Below, piece by piece: positions 1 to 6,387 of a stretch of 6,990 bases of DNA. The notes under the pieces are model-generated. The model did no database searches. It was not told the DNA's origin and worked only from the letters and a program-made list of their open reading frames with translations. Every line of letters starts with the position of its first letter. Positions within the stretch are counted from its first letter, which is position 1. Origin of the DNA: Clostridia bacterium (lineage in GTDB: Bacteria; Bacillota; Clostridia; Monoglobales; Monoglobaceae); contig JAGALN010000162.1 of the NCBI GenBank assembly GCA_017625185.1, forward strand, positions 1 through 6,990, read 5' to 3'. The position numbers and the translations under genes were made by a program.

Positions 1-459
1 ATCGGCCCTGACGGGGAACAGCTGGGCGTTGTGGAGAACAGCGTTGCCCAGACCATGGCAGAGGAGCGGAACCTGGATCTGGTCAAAATCGCACCTCAGG
101 CAAAGCCGCCCGTCTGCAAGATTATGGACTATGGCAAACATAAGTTCGAGCTTGCAAAGCGGGAAAAGGAGAACCGCAAGAACCAGAAGGTGATTGCGCT
201 CAAAGAGGTTCGTCTTACTCCCAACATCGACCAGCACGACTACCAGACCAAGCTCAATCAGGCAATCAAGTTCTTGAAGGCCGGAGACAAGGTCAAGGTA
301 TCGGTTCGGTTCCGGGGACGTGAGATTACCCACAGTTCTCTCGGCAGGGATATCCTGACACGGTTCCGGGACGAAGTCGGTGAGTTCGGCGGTGCCGATA
401 AGGACATCAAGCTGGAAGGCCGCAGTATGGCTATGATATTATCACCCAAAAAGGCGTAA
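1..459 (+). CDS. infC: Translation initiation factor IF-3, 5'-truncated by window edge
   Basis: IF3 binds the 30S subunit, keeps it apart from 50S and checks start codon-initiator tRNA pairing. The reading frame is open from base 1, and 152 residues are visible, beginning IGPDGEQLGVV, which is internal to the IF3 N domain. Typical IF3 is about 170-180 residues, so roughly 20 N-terminal residues and the start codon lie upstream. A GTG at 31 is an internal valine, not the start. Visible N-domain motifs are LDLVKIAPQAKPPVCKIMDYG (window residues 25-45) followed by a lysine-rich linker (46-63). The C domain starts at KEVRLTPNIDQHDY (68-81) and contains KVKVSVRFRGREITH (97-111), the ribosome-binding part. 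It leads the conserved infC-rpmI-rplT block. In Firmicutes this operon is often controlled by an L20-binding leader, which would be outside this window. Identification is very secure. Confidence 0.97.
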   Translation: MGPDGEQLGVVENSVAQTMAEERNLDLVKIAPQAKPPVCKIMDYGKHKFELAKREKENRKNQKVIALKEVRLTPNIDQHDYQTKLNQAIKFLKAGDKVKVSVRFRGREITHSSLGRDILTRFRDEVGEFGGADKDIKLEGRSMAMILSPKKA

Positions 460-483
460 AGCCGAAGAATTTAATCAGTATGG

Positions 484-490
484 AAGGAGA
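484..490 (+). promoter_or_regulatory. Ribosome binding site of rpmI
   Basis: AAGGAGA lies 8 bases before the ATG at 499. It is a near-consensus Shine-Dalgarno and supports that start. Confidence 0.85.
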
Positions 491-498
491 GAAATACT

Positions 499-696
499 AT
501 GCCGAAAATTAAGACTCACAGAGGCGCTGCAAAACGTTTTGGTTTAACCAAGAGCGGTAAGGTAAAGAGAAGCAAGGCGTTCAGAAGCCACATCCTGAAC
601 AAGAAGACCACCAAAAGAAAAAGACATTTGAGAAAAGGCGGCTACCTGTCTGCTGCCAATGAGGCAACCATCAAGAGCATGATGCCTTACAAATAA
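499..696 (+). CDS. rpmI: 50S ribosomal protein bL35
   Basis: This is a small basic structural protein of the large ribosomal subunit. It has 65 residues, the normal bL35 length, and is complete. The N terminus [20 protein letters not shown] matches the family pattern (MPKxKTxxGAAKRFxxTxxGK). The middle is very rich in Lys and Arg ([14 protein letters not shown], residues 35-48), as expected for an rRNA-binding protein. It lies 39 bases after infC and 53 before rplT, in the standard order. The start at 499 is supported by a strong Shine-Dalgarno. Nothing unusual is seen. Confidence 0.98.
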   Translation: MPKIKTHRGAAKRFGLTKSGKVKRSKAFRSHILNKKTTKRKRHLRKGGYLSAANEATIKSMMPYK

Positions 697-734
697 ACCT
701 TACGGTTTTGGGAATTGAACAAACGTGATTTGAG

Positions 735-741
735 AAAGGAG
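735..741 (+). promoter_or_regulatory. Ribosome binding site of rplT
   Basis: AAAGGAG sits 8 bases before the ATG at 750, a standard strong Shine-Dalgarno. Confidence 0.85.
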
Positions 742-749
742 CTTTTAAC

Positions 750-1094
750 ATGGCAAGAGTAAAAGGCGCTATGAAGACCCGCGCCAGACATAAAAAAATC
801 TTAAAGCTTGCAAAGGGCTACAGAGGCGCAAAGAGCAAGCTGTTTAGAACTGCGAATCAGGCAGTTATGAAGTCTTTGGCGTATGCGTACAGAGACAGAA
901 AGGCGAAGAAGAGAGAGTTTAGACAGCTCTGGATTGCTCGTATTAACGCGGCAACCCGTGCAAACGGCATGAGCTATAGTAAGTTTATGAACGGACTCAA
1001 GCAGAAGGGTATCGAGATGAACAGAAAGATGCTCTCCGAGCTTGCAATTTCTGATCCCGAGGCTTTCAAGAAGCTGGTAGATCAGGTTCGTTAA
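750..1094 (+). CDS. rplT: 50S ribosomal protein bL20
   Basis: bL20 binds 23S rRNA early in large-subunit assembly. In several bacteria it also represses its own operon by binding the mRNA leader. The protein has 114 residues, close to the usual 115-120, and is complete. The N terminus [20 protein letters not shown] with the following [17 protein letters not shown] (residues 21-37) is the family hallmark: a long basic N-terminal helix that threads into rRNA. The C-terminal globular part contains [20 protein letters not shown] (58-77). It is the last gene of the infC-rpmI-rplT block and is followed by a long hairpin that probably ends the transcript. No L20-binding leader can be assessed here because the infC upstream region is missing. 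Confidence 0.98.
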   Translation: MARVKGAMKTRARHKKILKLAKGYRGAKSKLFRTANQAVMKSLAYAYRDRKAKKREFRQLWIARINAATRANGMSYSKFMNGLKQKGIEMNRKMLSELAISDPEAFKKLVDQVR

Positions 1095-1111
1095 ACCAGA
1101 AATCACAGCAT

Positions 1112-1166
1112 GGAGATTCTTCAGTTTCTAAGGCAAACCTTAGCGTAACTGAAGAATTTCTTTGAT
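1112..1166 (+). terminator. Probable rho-independent terminator after rplT
   Basis: An 11-bp perfect stem pairs ATTCTTCAGTT (1116-1126) with AACTGAAGAAT (1147-1157). Inside it a second stem pairs CTAAGG (1128-1133) with CCTTAG (1138-1143) around the loop CAAA. A few outer pairs (1112-1115 with 1158-1161, including G-U) can extend it. A T-rich run, TTTCTTTGATT, follows from 1157. The T run is interrupted and the outer stem is AT-rich, so termination may be partial. The position 18 bases after the rplT stop fits the end of the ribosomal protein operon. Confidence 0.75.
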
Positions 1167-1237
1167 TAAGCCGAGGAGAATCGAACCCCATAAGCCTTAA
1201 ACTTGGTTTAGGGTCGAAGAATTTTAAGATAGCAAAT

Positions 1238-1243
1238 TATAAT
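1238..1243 (+). promoter_or_regulatory. Possible -10 box of the folT transcript
   Basis: A perfect TATAAT lies within the fold-back element, about 125 bases before the THF aptamer. The best -35 candidate at standard spacing is TCGAAG (1214-1219, 18-base spacer), a poor 3-of-6 match to TTGACA, and no TG extension is present. A promoter is needed somewhere between the rplT terminator and the riboswitch, and this is the best -10 I found there. An AT-rich region can produce such a hexamer by chance. Confidence 0.3.
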
Positions 1244-1255
1244 GAAAGACAAAGG

Positions 1256-1296
1256 AAAATTAACAGATAATACTGGTGTATATCTGTTAATTTTTC
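1256..1296. terminator. AT-rich 14-bp hairpin with flanking A and T tracts (apex of the fold-back element)
   Basis: A perfect 14-bp stem (1256-1269 with 1281-1294) with an 11-base loop is followed by a T run (1291-1295) and preceded by AAAA. The A/T symmetry would let it act as a weak intrinsic terminator in either direction. Only two of the 14 pairs are G-C, so it may be too weak and may simply be the tip of the inverted repeat. If it stops transcription, a folT promoter further upstream would be insulated. Confidence 0.3.
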
Positions 1297-1367
1297 TGCA
1301 GTATTATGTGGAATTTGCATTTTAAAACCTTATGTGGTTCAATTCCTCTCGACTTGAGTGAAAAATC

Positions 1368-1477
1368 ACAGAGTAGGCGTCCATGCGTTAGCCTTTGGCT
1401 TTCAGTGCCGGTTATACAGGGAGTTGATAACCGGACGAAGAACGTTTTGTCGCGGTGTGGACGCCGCATCCCGCTGT
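1368..1477 (+). promoter_or_regulatory. Tetrahydrofolate (THF) riboswitch aptamer, class I
   Basis: This RNA senses THF and related reduced folates upstream of folate transport genes. P1 pairs ACAG (1368-1371) with CTGT (1474-1477). P2 pairs GGCGTCCA (1376-1383) with TGGACGCC (1458-1465). P3 pairs CCGGTTAT (1408-1415) with ATAACCGG (1427-1434). The conserved unpaired pieces I remember from folT riboswitches are present: AGAGTAG (1370-1376), GCGTTA (1385-1390), ACGAAG (1435-1440), CGCGGTG (1451-1457) and GCATCC (1466-1471). The L3 to J2/1 pseudoknot is available as GGGA (1419-1422) with TCCC (1469-1472). A 4-bp hairpin at 1390-1400 appears to be an insertion. The gene directly downstream is a FolT-type transporter, an independent confirmation. 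Binding probably lowers folT expression. Confidence 0.93.
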
Positions 1478-1484
1478 TAGGCAG

Positions 1485-1531
1485 AAAATACCTCTTTCCC
1501 TGTGCTGACAGTGATTTTTGGAGGTAATTTT
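1485..1531 (+). promoter_or_regulatory. Shine-Dalgarno-sequestering hairpin (riboswitch expression platform) of folT
   Basis: The folT Shine-Dalgarno GGAGG (1520-1524) lies 9 bases before the ATG at 1534. AAAATACCTC (1485-1494) can pair with GAGGTA-A-TTTT (1521-1531), giving 10 pairs with a single bulged A, and so cover it. Inside, CTGT (1500-1503) and ACAG (1508-1511) close a small tetraloop hairpin. No GC-rich terminator with a T tract lies between aptamer and gene, so control is probably on translation rather than transcription. One possible competitor for TACC (1489-1492) is the conserved GGTG (1454-1457) of the aptamer, which would release the Shine-Dalgarno when no ligand is bound. That switching partner is inference. 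Confidence 0.65.
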
Positions 1532-1533
1532 CT

Positions 1534-2232
1534 ATGTTTGAGGAACGCTTTGATGGAATGCTGGATGGATGGAAAGCCAGTTTAAATGCACTGCTGACAC
1601 CTCTTGGCAAGGTGTTTGAGGATTTGTCGAATCCCTGGATTAGTCTGGGAATCATCGGCGGTGTTTTGGCGATGCTTGTTTTGTGCTGCGTTAGCTTTCG
1701 CCGTGATTCCTTGAAGAAAAAAATGCAGAATCCTCGGGTTTTGACCGTTTGTGCCATGATGATGGCACTGAATATTATTTTGGGATACTTTACCCTGCGG
1801 TTGAGTGCCTATTTACGGATCGGATTTGGGTTCATTACCCAGCCGGTGGTGGGGATGCTCTTTGGACCCCTGCCCTGCTTGCTTACCGGAATGATTCAGG
1901 ATGTTATTTCTTTGGCATTGAATCCTACGGGAGCCTACATTCCCGCCTATACCCTATCGGTAGGGATTTCGGGAATCTTTTACGGTATGGTTTTGTATCA
2001 AAAGCCGGTTACTCTGTGGCGGGTCTTTGTGGCAAAGCTGTTGGTGGTTCTGGTTGGGAATATTCTCTTAAACTCCATTGCCCTGGCGCCTACTGTTGCC
2101 AGTGGTTTTATTGGAATTTTACCCTCCAGAATCCTAAAGAATTTATTGTTGCTTCCCATCCAGACGGTGGTAAGCTATTTGATTTTGAAGATTGTGCAGA
2201 AGCAGAAACTGCTGAAAATATTGGAAGGATAG
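1534..2232 (+). CDS. folT: Folate-specific substrate-binding (S) component of an ECF transporter
   Basis: This membrane protein captures folate and works with a shared energising module (EcfA, EcfA', EcfT) encoded elsewhere. It has 232 residues. The conserved S-component core starts near residue 67: RVLTVCAMMMALNIIL carries the AxxxA contact motif (A74, A78), followed by LRIGFGFI (94-101), GMLFGPL (107-113), NPTGAYIPAYTLSVGISGIFYG (130-151) and LPSRILKNLLLLPIQ (196-210), a pattern typical of the FolT family. About six membrane segments follow residue 68. The first 60 residues are extra: an amphipathic stretch and a further hydrophobic segment (37-53) before a basic loop (RRDSLKKK). The start is fixed by GGAGG at 1520; the later Met64 has no ribosome binding site. 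The THF riboswitch directly upstream supports folate as substrate. The methyltransferase gene follows after 11 bases. Confidence 0.9.
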   Translation: MFEERFDGMLDGWKASLNALLTPLGKVFEDLSNPWISLGIIGGVLAMLVLCCVSFRRDSLKKKMQNPRVLTVCAMMMALNIILGYFTLRLSAYLRIGFGFITQPVVGMLFGPLPCLLTGMIQDVISLALNPTGAYIPAYTLSVGISGIFYGMVLYQKPVTLWRVFVAKLLVVLVGNILLNSIALAPTVASGFIGILPSRILKNLLLLPIQTVVSYLILKIVQKQKLLKILEG

Positions 2233-2243
2233 AAGGTGTCAGG

Positions 2244-3020
2244 ATGCAGGAGCTTACCAGCCGTGAGAATAAGTTGTTAAAACTGGTGCGGTCTCTCCAA
2301 AGCAAAAAGGGAAGAATCGAAAACGGACTCTACTTTGCAGAGGGTAGACGGATGGCTGATGAGGCCTTGACCTATGCCTATGACAGAATTGAGATGGTCT
2401 TGGTATCCGATTCCTTTGTAGGGAAACATTCGGACTACATTCGGGCAATCGAAGAGGGAGGCAAAACCCTTTTCCGGACAAGCGAAAAACTTTTCAAAGA
2501 ATGCTGTGATACCGAAACCCCTCAGGGAATCGGTGTTCTTTTAAGGATGGAAAATAAGGAGCCTTCCTTGCCAGACAGTAAGTTTTTGCTGGTGTTAGAC
2601 GGAGTTTCCGAGCCTGGGAATCTAGGAACGATTGTCAGAACGGCAGAGGCAGCCGGTGTGGATGGCATCCTCCTGATGAAAGGCTGTGCCGATTTGTATA
2701 ACCCCAAGGTGGTTCGCTCCACCATGGGCTCTCTCTTCCGGGTTCCCTGCATGACGGGGGTGGCTCCGGAATACTTGACAGAATGTAAGAGGAACGGTTT
2801 CTTTGTAACAGCTACGGCACTTTATGACTCGGTGTCCCTGGCAGACGCCGTAAAAAAAGAAAAGCAGATGCTGGTGATTGGCAGTGAAGCTGCTGGAGTT
2901 TCTAAAGAGGTACTTTCCCTCGCTGACCAGTGCATCAGAATCCCCATGGCGGGTAAAGTAGAATCCTTAAACGCTGCTGTTGCTGCCGGGATTGCCATGT
3001 ATGGGTTCCGTCAGGGATAG
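2244..3020 (+). CDS. TrmH/SpoU-family RNA 2'-O-ribose methyltransferase
   Basis: This is a SAM-dependent enzyme that methylates the 2'-hydroxyl of a nucleotide in rRNA or tRNA. It has 258 residues. The N-terminal substrate-binding domain (about 1-100) begins LTSRENKLLKLVRSLQSKKGR and contains YFAEGRRMADEAL. The C-terminal SPOUT knot domain (about 114-258) has motif 1 LDGVSEPGNLGTIVRTAEAAG (118-138, with Asn126 and Arg132), motif 2 VIGSEAAGVS (211-220, Glu215) and motif 3 IRIPMAGKVESLNAAVA (231-247, Asn243), so the catalytic set is intact. The open frame continues upstream to 1749, but that part overlaps folT in another frame and does not resemble the family; the ATG at 2244, with GAAGG at 2232-2236, is preferred. 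Relatives near rplT in other Firmicutes (YsgA-like) are 23S rRNA methyltransferase candidates. The exact target nucleotide cannot be assigned. Confidence 0.93.
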   Translation: MQELTSRENKLLKLVRSLQSKKGRIENGLYFAEGRRMADEALTYAYDRIEMVLVSDSFVGKHSDYIRAIEEGGKTLFRTSEKLFKECCDTETPQGIGVLLRMENKEPSLPDSKFLLVLDGVSEPGNLGTIVRTAEAAGVDGILLMKGCADLYNPKVVRSTMGSLFRVPCMTGVAPEYLTECKRNGFFVTATALYDSVSLADAVKKEKQMLVIGSEAAGVSKEVLSLADQCIRIPMAGKVESLNAAVAAGIAMYGFRQG

Positions 3021-3027
3021 GGGGGAG
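3021..3027 (+). promoter_or_regulatory. Ribosome binding site deciding the dprA start
   Basis: GGGGGAG starts right after the stop codon of the methyltransferase gene. It leaves only one base before the ATG at 3029 and four before the adjacent GTG at 3032. Tight spacing makes the GTG a real alternative start; the protein would differ by one residue. Confidence 0.5.
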
Positions 3028-3028
3028 C

Positions 3029-4258
3029 ATGGTGGCAGAAAAGGATTTGTTATACCGTCTTTGGTTGAATGATTGCTGTAGTCACAACCCATCCCAGGTC
3101 AATTGCCTTTTGCGAGAGTTTGGAACTCCGGAGGAAATCTTCAAGCTGGATTTGACCAAACCGGCATACAGTAAGTTTTTGCGATTGGGACAACGACTCC
3201 GGATAGCGAAGAATCTGGACGCCGTTGCCCGAAATTTAGAGGCGTGGCAGAAGGAGGGAATCCAGGTACTGTCCATTGACGAGCCGGCATACCCCGAGCG
3301 TTTGCGGGAGATCTATGACCCGCCCCAGATTCTTTATGTTAAGGGCGAGCTTCCCGACTTTAATCGGATGCTGGGCGTTACGGTGGTAGGTGCCAGAAAG
3401 GCTACTGATGATGGCCGTCGTTTTGCCAGAGCCATGGCAAAGGATCTGGCGGCGGGCGGTGGCGTGATTGTTAGCGGTCTGGCAGTGGGGGCTGATTCGG
3501 CGGCACTTTGGGGTGCTTTAGAGGCTGGCGGAATCACTGTGGCAGTTCTTGCCGGCGGTGTGGATAAGATTTATCCTAAGGAAAATACAGAACTCTATTA
3601 TCATATCTTAAAGCATGGCTGTATTCTGTCGGAGCAACCGCCCGGTACCATCGGGAAACCCTATTTCTATGAGCAGCGGAACCGCATTATGGTGGGGCTA
3701 TCCCACGGTGTTGTGGTGGTGGAGGGTGAAGTAAAAAGCGGAACTGCCATTACAGTGCGGCTTGCCCAGGATGCGAATGCAGATGTCTTTGCGGTCCCCG
3801 GCAATCCCTTAAACGCCTTTTCGGCACTTCCCAACGAGTTGATTCGTGACGGTTGTACGCCCATGACCGGTGCTTTGGATATCATTGAGGAATATCTCGG
3901 CAGATATCCGGAAAAACTGGAATACGGAATCGAGCAATTGGGGAAGCCTTTGGTGGGGGTCAAACCGGAAGAAAAACCGAAGGAAAAGCCGGTTGACTGG
4001 AATCTTTCCAAACATGAGCCGAAGAAGTCTGAAATCACGGATGAGCGGTTTGAGGAATGGATTTTGGAGAAGAACCTCTCCTTCGAGGAGAAGAAAATCC
4101 TGCAGGTTTTGCGGGAACAGGGCGATGAAGTCGCCTTTGATGATATTGCAGATGCCTGCGGAATAGAAACGGGGCTCCTTAGCAGCCAGTTGATTATTCT
4201 GCAGATGAAGAAGGCCGTGAGCCAGAGTGCAGGCGGTCGATATAGCTTACAAATATAG
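3029..4258 (+). CDS. dprA: DNA-processing protein DprA (Smf)
   Basis: DprA binds incoming single-stranded DNA and loads RecA during natural transformation. It is also widespread in bacteria not known to be competent. The 409-residue protein has an N-terminal helical domain (about 1-75, with FGTPEEIF), a Rossmann-like DNA-binding core (about 80-290) and a C-terminal winged helix (about 348-409). Core motifs are VVGARKAT (119-126), SGLAVGADSAALWGAL (149-164), AVLAGGVDKIYPKEN (172-186), RNRIMVGLSHGVVVVEG (217-233), KSGTAIT (236-242) and VPGNPLN (256-262). Usual DprA reads SGLAxGID, so Ile is replaced by Ala here while the Asp is kept. A charged Lys/Glu/Pro-rich linker (about 311-345) precedes the winged helix. 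It starts 8 bases after the methyltransferase gene, and its stop overlaps the topA ribosome binding site, which indicates one transcript. Start is ATG 3029 or GTG 3032. Confidence 0.95.
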   Translation: MVAEKDLLYRLWLNDCCSHNPSQVNCLLREFGTPEEIFKLDLTKPAYSKFLRLGQRLRIAKNLDAVARNLEAWQKEGIQVLSIDEPAYPERLREIYDPPQILYVKGELPDFNRMLGVTVVGARKATDDGRRFARAMAKDLAAGGGVIVSGLAVGADSAALWGALEAGGITVAVLAGGVDKIYPKENTELYYHILKHGCILSEQPPGTIGKPYFYEQRNRIMVGLSHGVVVVEGEVKSGTAITVRLAQDANADVFAVPGNPLNAFSALPNELIRDGCTPMTGALDIIEEYLGRYPEKLEYGIEQLGKPLVGVKPEEKPKEKPVDWNLSKHEPKKSEITDERFEEWILEKNLSFEEKKILQVLREQGDEVAFDDIADACGIETGLLSSQLIILQMKKAVSQSAGGRYSLQI

Positions 4259-4264
4259 GAGGAG
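4257..4264 (+). promoter_or_regulatory. Ribosome binding site of topA overlapping the dprA stop codon
   Basis: AGGAGGAG lies 6 bases before the ATG at 4271. Its first bases are part of the dprA TAG stop (4256-4258), so ribosomes ending dprA stop on the topA start region. This suggests coupled translation. Confidence 0.75.
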
Positions 4265-4270
4265 AAGAGA

Positions 4271-6382
4271 ATGGCTGAAAAGACCGCCAAAAAGACCGGT
4301 GGAACCAAGAAGAAACTGGTTATTGTGGAGTCCCCCACCAAGGTGGACTCGGTGAAAAAATATTTGGGCAGCGGTTATACCATCGAAGCCACTATGGGGC
4401 ATGTGCAGGACCTTCCCAAGAGTCAGCTTGGTGTGGACTTGGAACATGATTTTGAACCAAGATACATTACCATCCGGGGTAAGGGTGATTTGATTGCAAA
4501 ACTGAAGAAAAAGGCAAAGGCTGCCGATAAAGTTTTGCTGGCAACCGACCCGGACCGTGAGGGCGAAGCCATTTCCTGGCATTTGGCAAATGTTCTGGAT
4601 ATTGATCCAAGCTCTGCCTGCCGGATTACCTTTAATGAGGTAACCAAAGATGTGGTTAAAGAGGCGGTCAAGGAAGCAAGACCCATTGATATGAATCTGG
4701 TAGATGCCCAGCAGACCAGAAGGGTTCTGGACAGAATCGTAGGCTATCAGATTAGTCCTCTGCTTTGGAAAAAGGTGAAGAAGGGTCTAAGCGCCGGCCG
4801 TGTCCAATCGGTGGTTGTCCGGATGATTGTGGACAGAGAACGGGAGATTGAAGCCTTTAACCCGGAAGAATATTGGACCATTGATTTAAAGCTGACCAAC
4901 GATAAGGGAAAGCTCCCCTTTATGGCGAAGTTCTATGGGACGGCAAACGGCAAAAAGATGCCCCTTTCCAATGAGGAAAAGACCATGCAGGTGGTGGAGG
5001 CATTGAAGAATGCAGATTACACCGTTGCCTCTGTGGTTAAGAAAGAAACCAAGCGGCGGAGTGCCCCGCCCTTTACCACCAGTACCCTCCAGCAGGAGGC
5101 ATCCCGGAAGTTGAATTTTACCGCTCGCCGGACTATGATGGCGGCACAGCAGCTTTACGAAATGGGTTACATTACCTATATGAGAACCGACTCTCTGCGG
5201 ATTTCTCCGGTGGCACAAAGTGAGGCAAGAGCCTTTATCGGTAATCAGTACGGAGATGCCTTTATTCCCAAAACCCCCAAGGTTTACCGGGCAAAGAAGA
5301 GTGCCCAGGATGCCCACGAAGCCATCCGTCCCACCGCCTGCTCCAACACGCCGGAGCAGGTCAAGGAGAAGCTAAAGCCGGATTTGTATAAGCTCTATCG
5401 TTTAATCTGGCTCCGGTTTATGGCAAGCCAGATGTCCGATGCGGTTCTTGACTCTGTCAGTGTAGACATCACGGCAGGAGACCATCTGGTTCGTGCCATG
5501 GGTTCCGAGATTAAGTTTGCCGGATTCATGACCCTGTATGTTGAGGGCAAGGACGAGGAAGAAGAGAAATCTAAAAAGATTCCTACTCTGACCGAGGGAC
5601 AGAAACTATTACTGAAAGAAATTGAGCCGGAGCAGCATTTTACCCAGCCTCCCGCTCGGTATACCGAGGCAGCATTGGTCAAGGCAATGGAAGAAGAGGG
5701 AATCGGCAGACCCAGTACCTATGCCCCCACCCTTGCAACCATTACCTCAGCAAGAGGCTATGTGGCACGGGAGGGGAAGAGCTTGTATCCCACCGAACTT
5801 GGGTGTATTGTGACCGATTTGATGAAAGAGAATTTCCAAGATATTGTGGATGTTGAGTTTACCGCCAATATGGAAGATAAAATCGAAACCGTTGCCGACG
5901 GCACCACCGGTTGGAAAGAGATTATCCGTGATTTCTACGGTCCCTTTGCCAAAACCCTGAAAGAGGCCGAGGAAAAAATCGGTCATATTGAGATTCAGGA
6001 CGAGGTTTCCGATGTGGTTTGTGAGAAGTGCGGACGGATGATGGTTTATAAGCAGGGCAGGTTCGGGAAATTCCTGGCATGCCCCGGCTTCCCGGAATGT
6101 CGGAACACCAAGGCGATTTCTCAGGAATTGGATGTACCCTGCCCCAAGTGTGGTGGCAAGGTTCAGGTAAGAAAGTCCAAGAAGGGTGCTACCTTCTATA
6201 CCTGCGAGAATAGCCCTGCCTGTGACTTTATCTCCTGGGACGAACCAACCAAGGAACAATGCCCTGAATGCGGCGGAACCCTGATGAAGGTCCGGGCATT
6301 CAAACGGCGTGGTCCGGTGTCTTATAAGTGCTTCAACGAAGCGTGTAAGTATGTAAGAAAGCCGGAAACCAAGAAAAAATAA
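4271..6382 (+). CDS. topA: DNA topoisomerase I (type IA)
   Basis: TopA relaxes negative supercoils by cutting and passing single strands, balancing gyrase. The protein has 703 residues, normal for Firmicutes, and is complete. The TOPRIM domain has [10 protein letters not shown] (15-24, Glu20) and the acidic cluster [10 protein letters not shown] (91-100: Asp93, Asp95, Glu97) that binds magnesium. The region [21 protein letters not shown] (173-193) is the conserved DNA-binding segment. The active-site tyrosine is Tyr303 in [10 protein letters not shown] (299-308). Other conserved blocks are [10 protein letters not shown] (346-355) and [15 protein letters not shown] (477-491). The C terminus carries three four-cysteine zinc ribbons: Cys584/587/604/610, Cys624/627/645/651 and Cys664/667/687/692, then a basic tail. 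It lies 12 bases after dprA with a strong ribosome binding site, and trmFO follows: the dprA-topA-trmFO order known from Bacillus subtilis and relatives. Confidence 0.98.
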   Translation: MAEKTAKKTGGTKKKLVIVESPTKVDSVKKYLGSGYTIEATMGHVQDLPKSQLGVDLEHDFEPRYITIRGKGDLIAKLKKKAKAADKVLLATDPDREGEAISWHLANVLDIDPSSACRITFNEVTKDVVKEAVKEARPIDMNLVDAQQTRRVLDRIVGYQISPLLWKKVKKGLSAGRVQSVVVRMIVDREREIEAFNPEEYWTIDLKLTNDKGKLPFMAKFYGTANGKKMPLSNEEKTMQVVEALKNADYTVASVVKKETKRRSAPPFTTSTLQQEASRKLNFTARRTMMAAQQLYEMGYITYMRTDSLRISPVAQSEARAFIGNQYGDAFIPKTPKVYRAKKSAQDAHEAIRPTACSNTPEQVKEKLKPDLYKLYRLIWLRFMASQMSDAVLDSVSVDITAGDHLVRAMGSEIKFAGFMTLYVEGKDEEEEKSKKIPTLTEGQKLLLKEIEPEQHFTQPPARYTEAALVKAMEEEGIGRPSTYAPTLATITSARGYVAREGKSLYPTELGCIVTDLMKENFQDIVDVEFTANMEDKIETVADGTTGWKEIIRDFYGPFAKTLKEAEEKIGHIEIQDEVSDVVCEKCGRMMVYKQGRFGKFLACPGFPECRNTKAISQELDVPCPKCGGKVQVRKSKKGATFYTCENSPACDFISWDEPTKEQCPECGGTLMKVRAFKRRGPVSYKCFNEACKYVRKPETKKK

Positions 6383-6387
6383 GAAAA

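Larger units (their letters stand above)
1168..1355. repeat. Imperfect fold-back (inverted repeat) element of ~188 bases
   Basis: The outer arms 1168-1194 and 1329-1355 are inverted copies with 22 of 27 positions complementary. The pairing continues inward. TTTTAAGAT (1222-1230) pairs with ATTTTAAAA (1319-1327) through one G-U. GCAAATT (1232-1238) pairs with AATTTGC (1312-1318), and ATAAT (1239-1243) with ATTAT (1303-1307). The perfect apical stem is AAAATTAACAGATA (1256-1269) with TATCTGTTAATTTT (1281-1294). The left arm also carries a side hairpin, CCTTAAA (1195-1201) with TTTAGGG (1207-1213), which the right arm lacks. No protein gene is present. The layout suits a miniature inverted-repeat element (MITE-like) or a structured RNA. 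I see no clear target-site duplication and cannot test copy number. The geometry is certain; its nature is unknown. Confidence 0.7.

Noticed and set aside
1168..1195. tRNA gene on the minus strand
   Set aside because: Only a T-arm-like 3' end is seen; no matching 5' acceptor strand, D arm or anticodon arm could be found in the upstream minus-strand sequence.
1256..1294. CRISPR or tandem repeat array
   Set aside because: The repeated sequence is an inverted repeat present once, not direct repeats with spacers.
1306..1527. Plus-strand open frame of 73 codons in the rplT-folT gap
   Set aside because: It lies entirely on the right arm of the inverted repeat and the riboswitch, with no Shine-Dalgarno. 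The RNA structure explains the sequence better.
1287..1757. Minus-strand open frame of 156 codons over the riboswitch and the folT start
   Set aside because: It runs antisense through the THF aptamer and folT. Its end is just translation of the fold-back arm, and no ribosome binding site or family resemblance is seen.
1749..2243. Long upstream extension of the methyltransferase reading frame (would give a 423-residue protein)
   Set aside because: It overlaps folT almost completely in another frame, its translation has no resemblance to the TrmH family, and a normal start with a ribosome binding site exists at 2244.
3667..4341. Minus-strand open frame of 224 codons antisense to dprA and the start of topA
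   Set aside because: It is a shadow of dprA coding sequence, rich in Ser and Phe as antisense frames often are, with no recognisable domain.
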